NCBI GenBank assembly: GCA_051294375.1
Contig: CM119264.1
Coordinates: forward strand, 10,949,832-11,013,831
Reading direction: 5' to 3'
Length of the DNA: 64,000 nucleotides
Source of the DNA: Paraspadella gotoi
Taxonomy: Eukaryota > Chaetognatha
The translations under genes were made by a program, and so were the position numbers. The first letter of the stretch is position 1, and every line of letters begins with the position of its first letter. Of the stretch, positions 28,244 through 61,721 are shown in pieces. The notes beneath the pieces are model-generated. The model did no database searches, had not been told where the DNA came from, and saw only the letters and a list, made by a program, of their open reading frames with translations.

Positions 28244-31200
28244 CTTCCTCTCTCTCTTCTCTCTCTCTCTCTCTCTCTCTCCATCAGCGGCTCTGGCGTC
28301 GCCGCGGATGTTCGGCGTTTATGAATCCAAAGGCGGAAGCAACAACTTCGTTACTCAGCGACCAAAACCCATCACTTACCCGACAAAAGTAAGCTCATTC
28401 GATAATAAAAGGGGAAAAAAAGAGATAAATGAATTCTTTCTTAAAGTTACGGTATTTTTGGGAAGCTGAACGAGAATCCAAGTGAACTTAATTTGACTTC
28501 ATTATCCAACGGCCTACGTTAGGGTCCAATCAAATCGGTGACGAGAGATCCCTGTATCGGAAAAGAGTACGCCCCGGACCCGAAGAACTGCAACGTGTTC
28601 TTCCAGTGTGCGGGGGGGAAAATGATGCGCCTTCCCTGCCCTCCTGGGCTGCACTGGAACCAGCGGGAGAAAATGTGCGACTGGCCCCACAAAGTCAATC
28701 GGCCAGAATGTCCAGCATCGGGTACAAGAGTTTTGACGTTGGGCGGGTTTTTGACTCATTTTTATTTTCGCATTAATCGGGAAGCCATAATTTTTTTTTT
28801 GCAGTTTCAAGATAGTCATTCATATATTCATATATAACAGTCTTCAATATAATATAATTTTTAGTCGGATCTGCTTGTCAGCAGATTCCGACTCTATAAT
28901 CCACTTTGTCGGTCCGTCTGTCCCACCCCAAAATCTTGTTGGTAAATCATTTTTATCATAAGAGAACATCAAATTATGATAAATTAAGCCAAAAAAAACG
29001 ATGTCCGTCCGTCCGTCCGTCTGTCTGTTTGTCTGTCTGTCTGTCCGTCGGTTCGTCACCCGTTAACAAATAACTCTTATTACTCGTGATTGGATGGTTG
29101 GATTGGAATGAAATTTTGTCTGTGGGTAGGGAAGTGTGTGATTGAGCTAGTTATGAAGTTTCGATGGAATCGTGAGCGTGGCAATAAGTTTGAAAATCTT
29201 TTTACTAATTTTAACCATAATTATTCGAATTAATCCTAATTGGCGTGGCGTGGCGTGGCGTGGGCGAATCTTACGTGGGCGGAATACTATGGTGCATTCT
29301 ATGTGGGCGCAATGCTACGTGGGTGCAATCCTTGGGGTGCAATTTTATGGGCCCAATAATACGTGGGCCCAATCTGCGACTACGTTAGGTTGAGATAAAA
29401 TTTTGTGTGTGGGTAGGAAAGTGTGTGATTGAGCAGATGTAAAGTTTTTATGGAATCTAGAAGTAGTTTGCATGGAAAAAACCAAAGTCAAGTTGACTTG
29501 AATTTTTATTATTTATGTTTACTCATAAATGTTTTAATTAATTAGTAAAATAATTAATTAATTAAAGTGAAAAAATGTTGAAATCTAAAAAAAATATTTA
29601 AGTTAAAAAATGATGCAAGTAAAAAAATGATGCCAGTTGAAAAAATGATGCAAGTTGAAAAATGATGCAAGTTGAAAAAATAATTCCAGTTGAAAAAATT
29701 ATGCAAAGTAAAAAAATTATGTGAGTAGAAAAAATAAAGCGAGTTGAAAAAATGATGATTCATTCATTCATAGATTCATTCATTCTCTCTTACTCTCGTA
29801 TTTTGCAGCCTCGTCTCAAACCTGCAACACTTCGCCCAACTCTGCCGGATTCGTTTGTCCCAAACCCTCGGGCTGGTTCGCAGATGTCAAGGGCGATTGC
29901 TCAAGGTAAGGTTAATGAACGGAATACCGCTGTATTTATTCAATACATCGTATAAATGCATGCTTATTGGGTTTTTCGCTTAGTTTCTACATGTGTGACC
30001 ACTGCAAGGCAACCTTGAAGCGATGTCCCAAAGGTTTGGCCTGGAACCAAAAGCTCACTACCTGCGATTGGCCTTCGAACGTTAAAGGATGTAAAGGTAT
30101 GAGTAAAATGAGGCCCGAGTATTAGGTGACCGTGACGGTTGTCTTTTGTCATAAAGTTGTAACGCAGAGGGCGGGAGAAGTAGTAACATGAACTCATTCT
30201 CAACGAATTGACAAAAGATTTCGGTAAATGCAGTCCTGTGCAAAAAAAAAAAAAACGAGCCACTTTAAGTCTTTATTTCAGACTTTAAAAATTACCTTAT
30301 ATATTTGAATTTTTAAACACAATTTTAAAAGTGATTTAAAGTTAATTAAAAGATGATAAGTTTGGCATATATTTTAATAAAATTGGGTCATTTGTTTAGG
30401 AATAATATTTTTTTTAAATAAAGTACTCTACCGCAAAGCTGAATGTAAAAAAAATTGATAGATTAATCTTTTTTTTTCTAATATTTTGCAATACTTGAAA
30501 TAGATTAGTAATAGATTGGAACACTCAAGTTTAAAAAATCATATCTTCTAAACCACTTAACCCATTATAATAAAATTTAAACACATTGATTTCTATTTTT
30601 AAAAAAAATTGTTTTTTTTGTATAATTTTTAAAAATCTTTTTATAAAGCATCTGGAATTTAAAGTTATAAAGTGGCGCGTTTTTTTCGCACAGGACTGTA
30701 CAACTGAAAGGCTTAGAAATATCGTAATATCAATAAGTAATTAAATTACTAGCTTTTTTTATTCACGCATTAAAATAAAGTCTTAATTTTCTAGCTGAAT
30801 CAAATTCCCAACACACGCAAAAGCCTCTTCCTCCCGTGACTCAGGTACATAAAGAAATGGAGCTAATATGATCGGTTTAGTACATGGAATATAAAGCTTT
30901 CAAGATTTCCACTTTACAATCAACGAACCATAATGACTTACTTTTTATTATTACTGAAGAGACAGAATCAATTGTTATGAGTAAGTGAGAGAACCCTTCA
31001 ATATAAGCAGTCCCTGAGCTTCGGATCAGGCTGTAACACCATGTTACAGGCGGGTTAAGCGCCCCGTCCCTCTTTACTGCTAGACGGTAACAGGGCTAAA
31101 ATCTCAGGCCTTTGCTTTGGGTTGGGAGTCGTCCGTTAATGGACGGTCCACCATGTGTAGTAAGGCGAGCCAGAATTCAATGTTTTTCACAATTTAAAAT

Positions 31201-32008
31201 ATACTGCAATAAAAGTCTTGTATCCTTTAACAAATTAATTAATTTATGACATTTATATATTTTACAATACATAAGAAATGCCTTTATTATTTTTAAATTT
31301 GAATTTTTAAAAACCGATTCTGATAGAGATCCAAAAGTTAGATAAAGGTTAGTATTATAAATTTTTACAATTTAATTATAAATAGGTCAAATATTTTTAA
31401 AAAAATTAAAAACTCCTCATCGTATATCATTTATTAAATTTGACCGTTTTTGCTGATTTTCATAGACAAATCATTAAAATTTCAAAAAACCTTCATCTAA
31501 CATTTTATGCTTTATCAGAATATGATTAAAAAAATTAAAATTAAAAAAATAAAATTTTGACGTTTAATTCTTTTGACATTATATAGTATACTTTGTTAGT
31601 TTTGTAACCTGTTCCGCCATAGTATGTAGTCGGGCATTGCTATAAGTTCACCCCGCCTATAAGCATGAGGATGGCCATTAATCGCTTTTGGGGGCGTGAA
31701 AAACCCTCAAGCCTGGTTCCAAGCCGAGGACCGCTCCTTGGCTGCTAGAGGTGGTTAAAGAAAATGCGGATAGCACTCTTCAGCCTTATCCAAACATAAA
31801 ACTATTATATGTATAACATCGTCTTTTATCTCAGCTCATTGAAAATTACGCGCATTTTTAACAATTACAATTTTTTTCTTATTTTAAATCTCAGCGAACG
31901 ATGAAACCAACTCAGGGAAACATCAAAGGAGGATATTCGGGAAGATCTTCAGCAATGTGGGCAAATCTTTGGGCCAATAACAATTATAATTGGCGCAACG
32001 CAGTTTGA
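27775..32008 (+). CDS. Secreted protein with two type-2 chitin-binding domains
   Basis: A probable cuticle or peritrophic-matrix protein that binds chitin. Exons: 27775-27811, 28288-28388, 28523-28721, 29809-29905, 29984-30096, 30795-30844, 31895-32008. Phases agree and give 236 aa. The start (MFATSLFVCHLAAALA) is a hydrophobic signal peptide. Domain 1 (about residues 55-110) has six cysteines and the family phrase LHWNQREKMCDWP. Domain 2 (about 117-182) has the matching LAWNQKLTTCDWP plus two extra cysteines. The tail (about 183-236) is Gln/Pro-, then Gly/Ser/Asn/Trp-rich. Two CBM14 domains resemble arthropod CPAP/obstructor-like proteins, although those usually have one or three; I do not assign a name. 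A TATA box lies upstream and AATAAA at about 32155 could be the poly(A) signal. Introns carry a TIR element, a Tc1-like MITE and a SINE. Confidence 0.9.
28172..28281. repeat. (CT)n microsatellite forming a 3' splice-site pyrimidine tract
   Basis: An interrupted CT array runs up to ccatcag, the acceptor of CBM14 exon 2 (exon starts at 28288). The microsatellite therefore supplies the whole polypyrimidine tract. Confidence 0.85.
28864..29760. mobile_element. TIR element with internal minisatellite, copy 1 (CBM14 intron 3)
   Basis: It starts GTCGGATCTGCTTGTCAGCA with a subterminal hairpin, followed by a GTCC/GTCT-rich stretch, conserved phrases such as GTGTGTGATTGAGCT, and a degenerate array of units of about 17-18 bp built on AAGTTGAAAAAATGATGC (29565-29758). 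The copy at 60.3 kb has the same order of parts. This copy lacks the right terminal repeat. Confidence 0.7.
30231..30698. mobile_element. Tc1/mariner-like MITE in CBM14 intron 5
   Basis: Terminal inverted repeats of about 35 bp: left CAGTCCTGTGCAAAAAAA followed by CGAGCCACTTTAA, right ending in GCACAGGACTG with GTGGCGCG inside. The length is about 468 bp, AT-rich, with no transposase. TA flanks the right end. Confidence 0.75.
30974..31158 (-). mobile_element. tRNA-derived SINE, copy 3 (CBM14 intron 6)
   Basis: Third copy of the SINE also found at 12.04 and 20.75 kb. Its 3' body is well conserved (GCGGGTTAAGCGCCCC) but its tRNA-like head is more diverged. Antisense to the host gene. Confidence 0.8.
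31610..31795. repeat. GC-richer island, possible dispersed repeat
   Basis: A block of about 185 bp with moderate GC in otherwise AT-rich intron 6 (phrases GCCTATAAGCATGAGG and CCTCAAGCCTGGTTCCAAGC). It looks like a transposon fragment, but no second copy is seen here. Confidence 0.25.
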
Positions 32009-34329
32009 AACATGTTAGTGCATCCATGAGCATGACATCTAACTAAGAAGAACAATTTCGGTTGTGAGGGTTCTATTTCATGGACAATATGCGAAAAGAA
32101 AAAGAAGGTTTTTGAAATCCAACCACTTGCTAGCGTGGCAATTGATTGAAAAAGAATAAATTTATTTTTATGAATGGATGTCAGGGCCATTAGCTATTTA
32201 TTGTACATAAATAGATACAGAGCTTAGAGCGATTGTTTAAACCGGTTTCGGTCGTCGCGTATCAGATCCGAAAATCACCGTAAAAAGAGAGAGAAAGATA
32301 AAAGTATACAACTTTTCTTTTTGTTTTTGGGGTTTTTTTTTGTTTTTTTTTGTTTTTTTTTTGCCGCGAGAGGGAAAACGAAAACAAAAGACTGGGACTC
32401 CAAAACGATGGCGTCACCGAGTCAGCGTAAAAACAAAGGATCTTCAACCGACGCGCGTGTTTAAAAAAAAAAGATATTTACACGCAATTTATATTTGTTT
32501 ACTATTATTTTTTTCTACGATAACGTTGACTTAAATGATATATCCTGTTTTATTTTTTTTTAATCTTTCAACATAAAAATCTTTACGTATGTTTTTTTTG
32601 TATTTTAATATTTTTCAGTTTTAACGGTGGCCAGCAGACCGACCGGCTGAAGGAAGTAATTGAGAGATACAAAGAGAAGCGGGCTGAGAAAAGAGGCGAA
32701 GGTGTTTTTAAAGGGAGAAAGAGAGAAGGAGAAAGGGGACTGAGGGAAGTCGAAAGAGAGAAAGAGTGAGAGAGAGAGAGAGAGAAAAGAAAGAGATTTC
32801 GGGAATTTTTTTTGTTTTGTTTTTCTTTTTACATATAAAATAGGATTTTTTTGGTGGGTCCATTGGATTCCGGCTTCGTTGGACGTTCTTTCGAGGTTGA
32901 GCTCGATCGAGGTCGCTTCGTTTAAAAAAAAAAGTTATGACTATGGGAAAAAAATTATTGACCGAATAAACTGGAATAAAATAGACGTATTTTTTTTATG
33001 AATATCACCGCGACAGAACTGAACCTCTTGTTAAGAATCACAATCCAACGATGACGTCCAACAAACCGCAACATAAGTGGATTTTTATACAATGTATATC
33101 AAATAATTATTTGTTTTTATAAAGCCATGCAGTTTCGCTATCTCTTTTTTTGTTTAAAATCTTTGATACCAAATTTAAGATCAAAGTGAAGATCGAAAAA
33201 TTCATCAGTTTAAAAACAAATTCATTTCGTCAAAGGATGCAATAGATTAAAAAATGAAAGTAAATGTGTGTGCGATGCATACTGTTATTTTCGTTTTACT
33301 TAATTTTTTATGTAAATATAATTTAGACCATTCCTCTGAACGTTGGATAAAAACCACGCGTCAATTTTAGCATGCTGAGTAGTGAAAGAATTTTAAAAAT
33401 TCGAATGAAAATTTGTTTTGGGGTCTGTCAGTGTAAATCTCCGTAGAAAAAGATAATATTACAAGGCCGAAACGTTACTTAGTTCATGCCTACAAATATG
33501 CTTTATTTAAATTCATCCAACTAGTATGATTTCGATTCCAACTAATCATTTCACCCAGAAAGAGAAATGAAACATGAATATTTCGTTCTTTCAAGAATTA
33601 ACTATTAAAATTAGCGATTTTCAATCATATTCAAAGGATGAAAAATCTAATGACATTTCTTCTCTGTAATAAATTTCAGAATAAATTTGCTATTAAAAAC
33701 TCGTATGAAGTTTCCTTAAAGCAGTGGCATATGAAAAAACTTAGTTTCACTAACGAATTATGGATGAAAAGGCAAGGTAGTGCTTGATATCGTCGTTTGA
33801 GTATACTATCGTCTTTTCATATAGCTTCGATATCACATTTGTAAAATTAAGATGTATTATTGCGCTAATTGTAATGCCTGCATCAATAAAAATATACTTG
33901 CATTTGATACATTTTATACAAAAACATTGTTCTGATAAAAACCTTTAAAGTACAAAGCTTAATTTTCGGAAGCAGACGCTACATCCATCGCATGATAGTG
34001 ACAACGGCTATTGTAGAAAATAATACATTAGCTAAATAAATATTTCGAAATGATTAAAATTGCCGTTATTTGCCGAAGCAAGTTCTGATTTTCTCAGCTA
34101 ACAAGCGATAATGTCACTTAAACAACATAAGTATAATAAAAGCAAAAAAGCAAGCTTTGTCAAAAGAAGGAAACTGGATAATATTTTAACCAGTAATTTA
34201 GTAATTTATTTATGCCATTGAAAAAAGGAAACTTTAAAAACAAATTTAAGCCGCTCTTCTTTTTAACAACTTAAAAGCTAGATGTGTGAGAGAGAGGAAG
34301 AGAACAAGAGAGAAAAAGAGAGTGAAAAA

Positions 34330-34381
<52 letters not shown>

Positions 34382-35212
34382 AATAGAGATAGAGAGAGAG
34401 AGAAAGGGAGGAGAGTCTGAGGGAGAGAGAGAGAAAATCTGGAATGATGAGTCGAAATATGATCGAAAATTTGGCGCATCAATGAAAAAGGGTAGGCAAC
34501 GATCGTGGGGCGGAGAAAGGGGAATAGGGCGGTAGGCGAGGTAAAGACCCGTCCGGGCTCATGTAAAGTGATGTAATGCATAATTATTTCGGTATTATTA
34601 CTGTGCAAAATATCATTGAACACAGGAGAATAATTTTTCAAACTTTTGTTTTTGAGCATGACTGCTCCAGTGCCCAAATGGTAATGTAAGAAATTGTATC
34701 GGTGAGATGAAAAATTTGTAATAATAATTATTATTATAAAATCATAAAATAATAATTATAGAATATTGATAAGATTCATAGAACCAGTCATGATGACCGC
34801 GGGCGACGTGATGCTACTTAAGTGGCTACTTTGGACAAAACACAACATCAGCGAAAAACAGTAGTCAGGGCAGCTTAGAATGCTGCCACACTAGAAAGGA
34901 ACGAAGCCAATCACATGTTCTTTGAGGATCAACAGCTCGAATTTTTTTTTTTTTTTATATTTAATACTTTTTTTAAAATCGGGGATTGTTTTCGGACAAA
35001 AATAATATTTTTTTCGTATAAAATCGGGTGAGAGATGGTTTGGGGGGAAACCGTCAACACAGTTTAAAGCCCTTTTCCTCTTAGAATTGACGACCCCTGA
35101 GAGAAAAAGAGAGGGAGGGAGATAGAGCGAAGGAGAGAGAGTTCACGCCACACTCCAATCGATTTCGTGTTTCAGTATCAAAAAAAATAATAAGTTCGTT
35201 AAGATTTGAAAA
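32009..35212. other. Intergenic region between convergent CBM14 and CACNB genes
   Basis: AT-rich DNA. It includes the likely 3' UTR of the CBM14 gene (to about 32.2 kb), a purine-rich stretch at 32690-32800 and a GA array at 34318-34432. No exon is supported. Confidence 0.5.
34318..34432. repeat. (GA)n microsatellite, interrupted
   Basis: GA array with ATAG interruptions, purine strand plus. Confidence 0.9.
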
Positions 35213-53226
<18,014 letters not shown>

Positions 53227-55096
53227 TCTTCGGGTTGATAGGAAGATATGAGAAGAGGGAAGGAGTTTGGAGTGAGAAAAAAAATTGCATTCTTTTTTCC
53301 ACCCCTCTACCCTTTGTACTCTCTTCATCTTGCCTTACCTATTGAAGAAGGTGAGGAAGAGTTCCATGCAGGGGGAACAGAGCCACTGCATGGGTGCCGC
53401 GAGGTCGGGACCCGAGCCAGGAGGCCCGGGTCGAGCCCGAAGACGAGCATGAAACGAGGGGGGTCCAAAACTCGATCAGCTCTAAGCCCGGGGTTCGAGC
53501 CCGAGTCAGACCATGGAAAACCGTTTTTCGAAGTCAATTCTGCGCCTTGTCGTTGACCCCGAGGAGAAAAAAAGGAAAAAAGGTTGGGTCGCGCGCGAAA
53601 CGGTTCGCGAATAAACTACGAGGAACAGCGAGAGGGACTGGGCTGGTTCGAGCGGCTCTGGGCTCCAGTCGATTTCAATCCGAAGGTATTCCAACAATTA
53701 TCAATTAAGCAAGAAATAGTCGTATTTAACCATCATTTTCGTAGTTGCTATTTTTATTGTCACAATCCAGAGGGACTGAGGAACGTTTATATTTACTCTA
53801 TACCACGGAGAATCTTTTCGGACACGAGCGAGAGGGAGAAAGATAGGGAAAGCGTCGTTCAGTACGACTTCCTGACGTTTACCAGTTTAGAGAGGGAGTC
53901 GAAACTTTCGAGGATCGGTTGTGGTCAACCAGGGTCGCTTGCGGTAGGAAAGAACGCAGTCAAAAAAAAGAAGATATAGTGCTAATAGCGCCGATTAAAT
54001 TTTATTTAATAATGTTGAAAAAGATATTTGAGGATTACAGGGTGTTATATGTTTTACGATTACAGGTTTGTTTTTTTTAAATGATTTAAATGAATGAGAT
54101 TATTTGAATTTATTGCTTGTACACGTAAATGATTGTCAATTAATTTTGTTTATTAATTCGGTTGTAGATTGAGAGAGAGAGAGACAAGCATCGCAGAATT
54201 ACAAAGACTAGTCTTTTTTTTTCGAGCAAAGGAAGTCGCAAAATAGAATTTTCACTTAAAAAGTCCAAAGCAGTCGATTTGTTTTTCGCTTTTGTTTTTC
54301 TTTTTTGTCTTTTTTTGTTTTCTTTTGTTTGTTTGTTTGTTTTTCGAAAGTCTTCGGGTTGAGGTTTGTTGCGATTTTTCTTTGTTTGTTTGTGCAACGA
54401 TGAACGAGGTGCATGCATTAAAGTCGTAGTATAGTCAGATGTTGACAGTTTTTGGTTTCGGGTTTTTTTTTTTTTAGTTTTTTCTTTTTTTTTTGTGTTT
54501 GTTCTAACTATTTTTACCACTACTACAGGGTTTTCTGTCGAGCTGCGATGTTAGACTGGTTATCAAATTATCTGAAACCCAAAAATTTATTGTTTAAAAA
54601 AAATCTCTCAATTTTCTAGAAAAGACAAAAAAAAAACATAACAAAAAGTCTCTTTACTAAGGCACTTGGAAAACATTAACTCTCATTCGCCGCTTACAAA
54701 AGAGCATCGGAAAATGGCGAGGTCGAAGGGAATTAACGACTTTCCTCACCCCCGCATCGAGATCAGCATCCCTTAGACTATAGAAATATTACCTAATTGA
54801 ATATATTATTATCTGTAACTTTTGGACGAAGATACTAACGAGAAATAAAGATTATCTAATGACTCTGCCAACCCATCGATCATTTTTGCCACGCCCACGA
54901 GGGAACGCCACGTCGCCTACCCGAAACTATTGTAGGATGAAAAAGGCGAGGGAAAGAATGGAGAAGGAAAGGAGGAGGAAGAGGAAGAGGAAGAGGAGGA
55001 AGAAAAAGAACGAAGAACATTATTGCGATGATTTTTTTTTTGTGGATGGGCCCTCTTTGTTGCTAATGTGGTTGCTTATGTCTTTTAGTTGTGGAA

Positions 55097-55098
<2 letters not shown>
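53227..55098. other. No supported gene
   Basis: Moderately GC-rich to 53.9 kb, then AT-rich. The plus-strand frames at 53248-53979 have no domain or splice support. T-rich low complexity at 54230-54500. A Lys/Arg-rich frame at 54859-55020 is purine-repeat driven. Confidence 0.4.

Positions 55099-55099
<1 letters not shown>

Positions 55100-55177
<78 letters not shown>
55100..55177. repeat. (GA)n microsatellite
   Basis: About 78 bp perfect GA array. Confidence 0.95.
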
Positions 55178-55180
<3 letters not shown>

Positions 55181-55682
55181 TTCAGTGATGACGTTTTGAC
55201 TAAGAAGGCGACGTTTCGACGCTAACAGTTAATGTTTCATTTCTCGATCCCTCCTGCTTCCGTTGGATGGAACCGAAATTTCGAGACGCTTCCGCCAATC
55301 GGCACAGCCATCCAAAAAGGCCTTCGAGTTTCAGGGAAAGAAATCTTACGACTGCGTCATCTTGCGGCGAAGGCAGCCGACTATAACGGCGGCAAACCAA
55401 TTAATTAAAAATTTTAAGACGACTGGAGATGTTTCGAAAAGGTTAACCGATGCGAAGAGGAAAAAGAGAGAGACGTCGCAGTGAACGTGATTCTGCCACG
55501 TTCTGCGGGAAAAGGAGAAAAGAGACGGGGAAAGAAAGTTAAAGATGGCGGAAGGTGAGAAAGTTTGAGCGTAAGACGAGTTAACTGCGGTTGAGAGGTG
55601 GAGGGATATGCGAAGAAGGCCGGGTGAATCACGAAACCGTGAAAAACAAAACATAAACCGGAAAAAAGAGACGCAAAAAAAG

Positions 55683-55690
<8 letters not shown>
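55178..55690. other. No supported gene; small plus-strand frame noted
   Basis: A 73-codon plus-strand frame (55263-55484) includes PTITAANQLIKNFKTTGD, faintly like a helix-turn-helix, but no second exon or family match could be supported. Confidence 0.3.
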
Positions 55691-55715
<25 letters not shown>

Positions 55716-55797
55716 NNNNNNNNNNNNNNNNNNNNNNNNNNNNNNNNNNNNNNNNNNNNNNNNNNNNNNNNNNNNNNNNNNNNNNNNNNNNNNNNNN

Positions 55798-55828
<31 letters not shown>
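55691..55828. repeat. (GA)n microsatellite containing an 82-N assembly gap
   Basis: GA array interrupted by 82 N (55716-55797). The array continues on both sides, so the gap is an unresolved microsatellite and its true length is unknown. Confidence 0.95.
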
Positions 55829-59024
<3,196 letters not shown>

Positions 59025-59039
59025 ACTTTCACATCTTCG

Positions 59040-59194
59040 ACGCGGAAACGTCGCGAGTTGAAAAACGACGCTCTCCCATTGGTCGATTTCGGTTCCCAGG
59101 TCGACGGTGACGTCATCGCCACGCGATCCTCAATCGGCGCGCGACCGGCTGCCTTTTCTCGGGAGCCAGTTGCACGCGCCCGGGAAAGAGAGAA

Positions 59195-59268
<74 letters not shown>

Positions 59269-59365
59269 ATTGTGAGGACCGCTTGGCCAGGCGCATTCAT
59301 GGAATCTGATTGGTCTTTAGTCGTGAGCGCCTAAACGAGGATCGGCGCCCTATTGGTAGATGACG
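59040..59365. promoter_or_regulatory. CpG-rich promoter-like segment with CCAAT and CRE motifs
   Basis: It contains CCCATTGGTCGA at about 59077, TGACGTCA (CRE consensus) at about 59108, TGATTGGTCT at about 59307 and CTATTGGTAG at about 59350, around a (GA)n array. No coding exon was found for it within reach. Confidence 0.4.
59187..59265. repeat. (GA)n microsatellite
   Basis: GA array, slightly interrupted by AAAG at its start. Confidence 0.95.
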
Positions 59366-60316
59366 ACGAACGGCGTCAGTGAAACGCCGACTAGCGGAAC
59401 TTAATATTGCACAAATACGCGATCGATGCCGAAGCCGTCGTCGTCGTCGTCGCTGGCTTCGGCGGCGTCGTTGGTGTCGCATTGGCATCTTTGTTTTGGA
59501 CGTTTAGGAGATTAAGAAGATCTAGGTACTGACAAGGATTAGGCTCCGGTCGTTGCCGTTGCAACGTTGTCGTTGTCGTCGTCGGCAGAAACGAACGACG
59601 ACGGAGAAATGTTAAAGGACGAAGGAAAGTAGAAACTGGGAACGAAATATATTTGTGCAGGAGTGCAAAAGGAGTGGCGTTGGAGTGGCCAAGAAAGGAT
59701 TAGAAGTGACGCAGGAGCGGTGAATGAGTCGTGGGTGAGACGTGGGTTTATTTCGCAAGCATCATCCTGTATTGTACAGTAAGGAGGACGGCACGCGCGC
59801 CCACGCCACCAGAATCTCGCATGCACGTTTTTCTAACGATGAAATGAAGTCTCCCTCTCAACCTCTCACTATTCCTAACTCCCTAGATTCCATCTTTCCC
59901 GATTTTCTTTTTATCTTACTATACTAAATTCTCTGTTTTATTACAATGTCTCAAGATTTTTTTATCACTCTAATAATTAAAGGGAACAAAAATTTATTTT
60001 TCTATATAATTTCAATATTTGTCAGTTTCAAACATTTACGTAAATTTTTTTTTTCGTCTAAAATATACTTAATACTTAATAAAAATATACTTAATACTTA
60101 ATCAAGTTAATGAAGTGGTCATTTTAAACAATTGCAATTACAACCACTTCATTGATAGGGAAGCCAGGTACTGTGAATAAAGGAGACTGTGAGAGAGTCT
60201 TTATTAAAAACTTGCTGGATCCTACTATGTTTTAAGACGGATGAAGGCTTTAAATCACCGTCGCCTGACCAAAGTCAGGGGCAAAATAGCTTATTTGAAT
60301 GAATGGATAATTTTTA
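59366..60316. other. No supported gene
   Basis: A GTC-rich stretch at 59430-59475 and another at 59560-59585, then AT-rich sequence. At 60.24-60.31 kb a phrase with AAAGTCAGGGGCAAAATAGC resembles one at 26.32 kb and marks a dispersed repeat. Confidence 0.4.
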
Positions 60317-61082
60317 GTCGGATCTGCTTATCAGCAGATCCCGACTCTATCATTCTTTTGTCGTCCGTCGGCCCGCCCCACTCAATCTTGTCGGGGCATT
60401 AACTTAAATCATGTCAGAACATCAAATTAATGAAATAAATTATTAAAGAAAATGATGTCCGTCCGTCTGTCCGTCCCCCCTTAGCAAAAAACTCCTATTT
60501 CTCGTAATTGGATGGTTTGGATTAAAATGAAATTTTGTGTGTGGGGTGGAAAGTGTGTGATTGAGCTGGTATAAAGTTTAGATGGAATCGTGCAAGTGGA
60601 AATTAGTTTTGAATCTTTTTACTAATTTTAACCCATAATTACTCAAATTCAAATTATCATAATTGGATGGATTGAATGAAAAGAAATGTGCAAGTTAAAA
60701 TGGTGCAAGTTAAAAAAATGGTGCAAGTTAAAAAAATGTACAAATTGAAAAAATTGTGCAAGTTGAAAAATGATGCCAGTTGAAAAAATGTGCGAATTGA
60801 AAAAATGGTGCAAGTTAAAAACGATGCCTGTTGAAAAAATGTTGCAAATTGAAAAAAAAAAAGTTTAAAAATAATAATAACAAATAAAATAATTAATTTG
60901 TTTTGTACCATAGTAATAGTTCAGTCTAATCCCTTGCAAGCGATTTATATGTATATGCGGAGCCATTGGTTTGGTATGGGACGATCTGTTATCATCAGTT
61001 ATGATCACAAAAATGAAAGAAATTTTCGTCATTTATCATCTGATTAGCTGATTACCGCTTAATTATCGTAGACAGATCCGAC
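60317..61082. mobile_element. TIR element with internal minisatellite, copy 2
   Basis: It starts GTCGGATCTGCTTATCAGCA and ends with the inverted CAGATCCGAC (61073-61082), giving 10-bp terminal inverted repeats. Inside are the same GTCC-rich stretch, conserved phrases and AAGTTGAAAAAATGATGC-type tandem units (about 60690-60860) as in the copy at 28.86 kb. There is no transposase frame, so it is a non-autonomous element of unknown superfamily. Confidence 0.75.
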
Positions 61083-61654
61083 ATTGTTTGCTCAAACTTG
61101 TTAATTTTTTAATTTTTTAATTTTAAAAATTTTAATTTTTTATTTTTAATTTTTTTGTTTTTTTTTTGTTTTACCAAATTCATACGAATTATTANNNNNN
61201 NNNNNNNNNNNNNNNNNNNAAGTTGAAAAAATGATGCCAGTTGAAAAAATGTGCGAATTGAAAAAATGGTGCAAGTTAAAAAAACGATGCCTGTTGAAAA
61301 AATGTTGCAAATTGAAAAAAAATAAAAGTTTAAAAATAATAATAACAAATAAAATAATTATTTGTTTGTACCATAGTAATAGTTCAGTCTAATCCCTTGC
61401 AAGCGATTTATATGTATATGCGGAGCCATTGGTTTGGTATGGGACGATCTGTTATCATCAGTTATGATCACAAAATGAAAGAATTTTCGTCATTTATCAT
61501 CTGATGAGCTGATTACCGCTTAATTATCGTAGACAGATCCGACATTGTTTGCTCAAACTTGTTAATTTTTTAATTTTTAATTTTTAAATTTTAATTTTTT
61601 AATTTTTAATTTTTTTGTTTTTTTTTTGTTTTACCAAATTCATACGAATTATTA
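60760..61654. repeat. 435-bp direct duplication flanking a 25-N gap
   Basis: 60760-61194 and 61220-61654 are near-identical and both end CCAAATTCATACGAATTATT. They differ mostly in homopolymer length. The 25-N gap (61195-61219) lies exactly between them. This looks like two contig ends that overlap but were not merged. Confidence 0.85.
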
Positions 61655-61661
61655 CATGGTG

Positions 61662-61721
61662 AGTCGACTTACCACCAGAGAGAGGAAGGGTTTAGAGAGA
61701 GAGACCGGTGGTAAGTCGCCT
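61662..61721. repeat. Short inverted repeat (hairpin)
   Basis: CGACTTACCACC at 61665-61676 pairs with GGTGGTAAGTCG at 61707-61718, around a purine-rich loop of about 30 nt. Confidence 0.6.
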
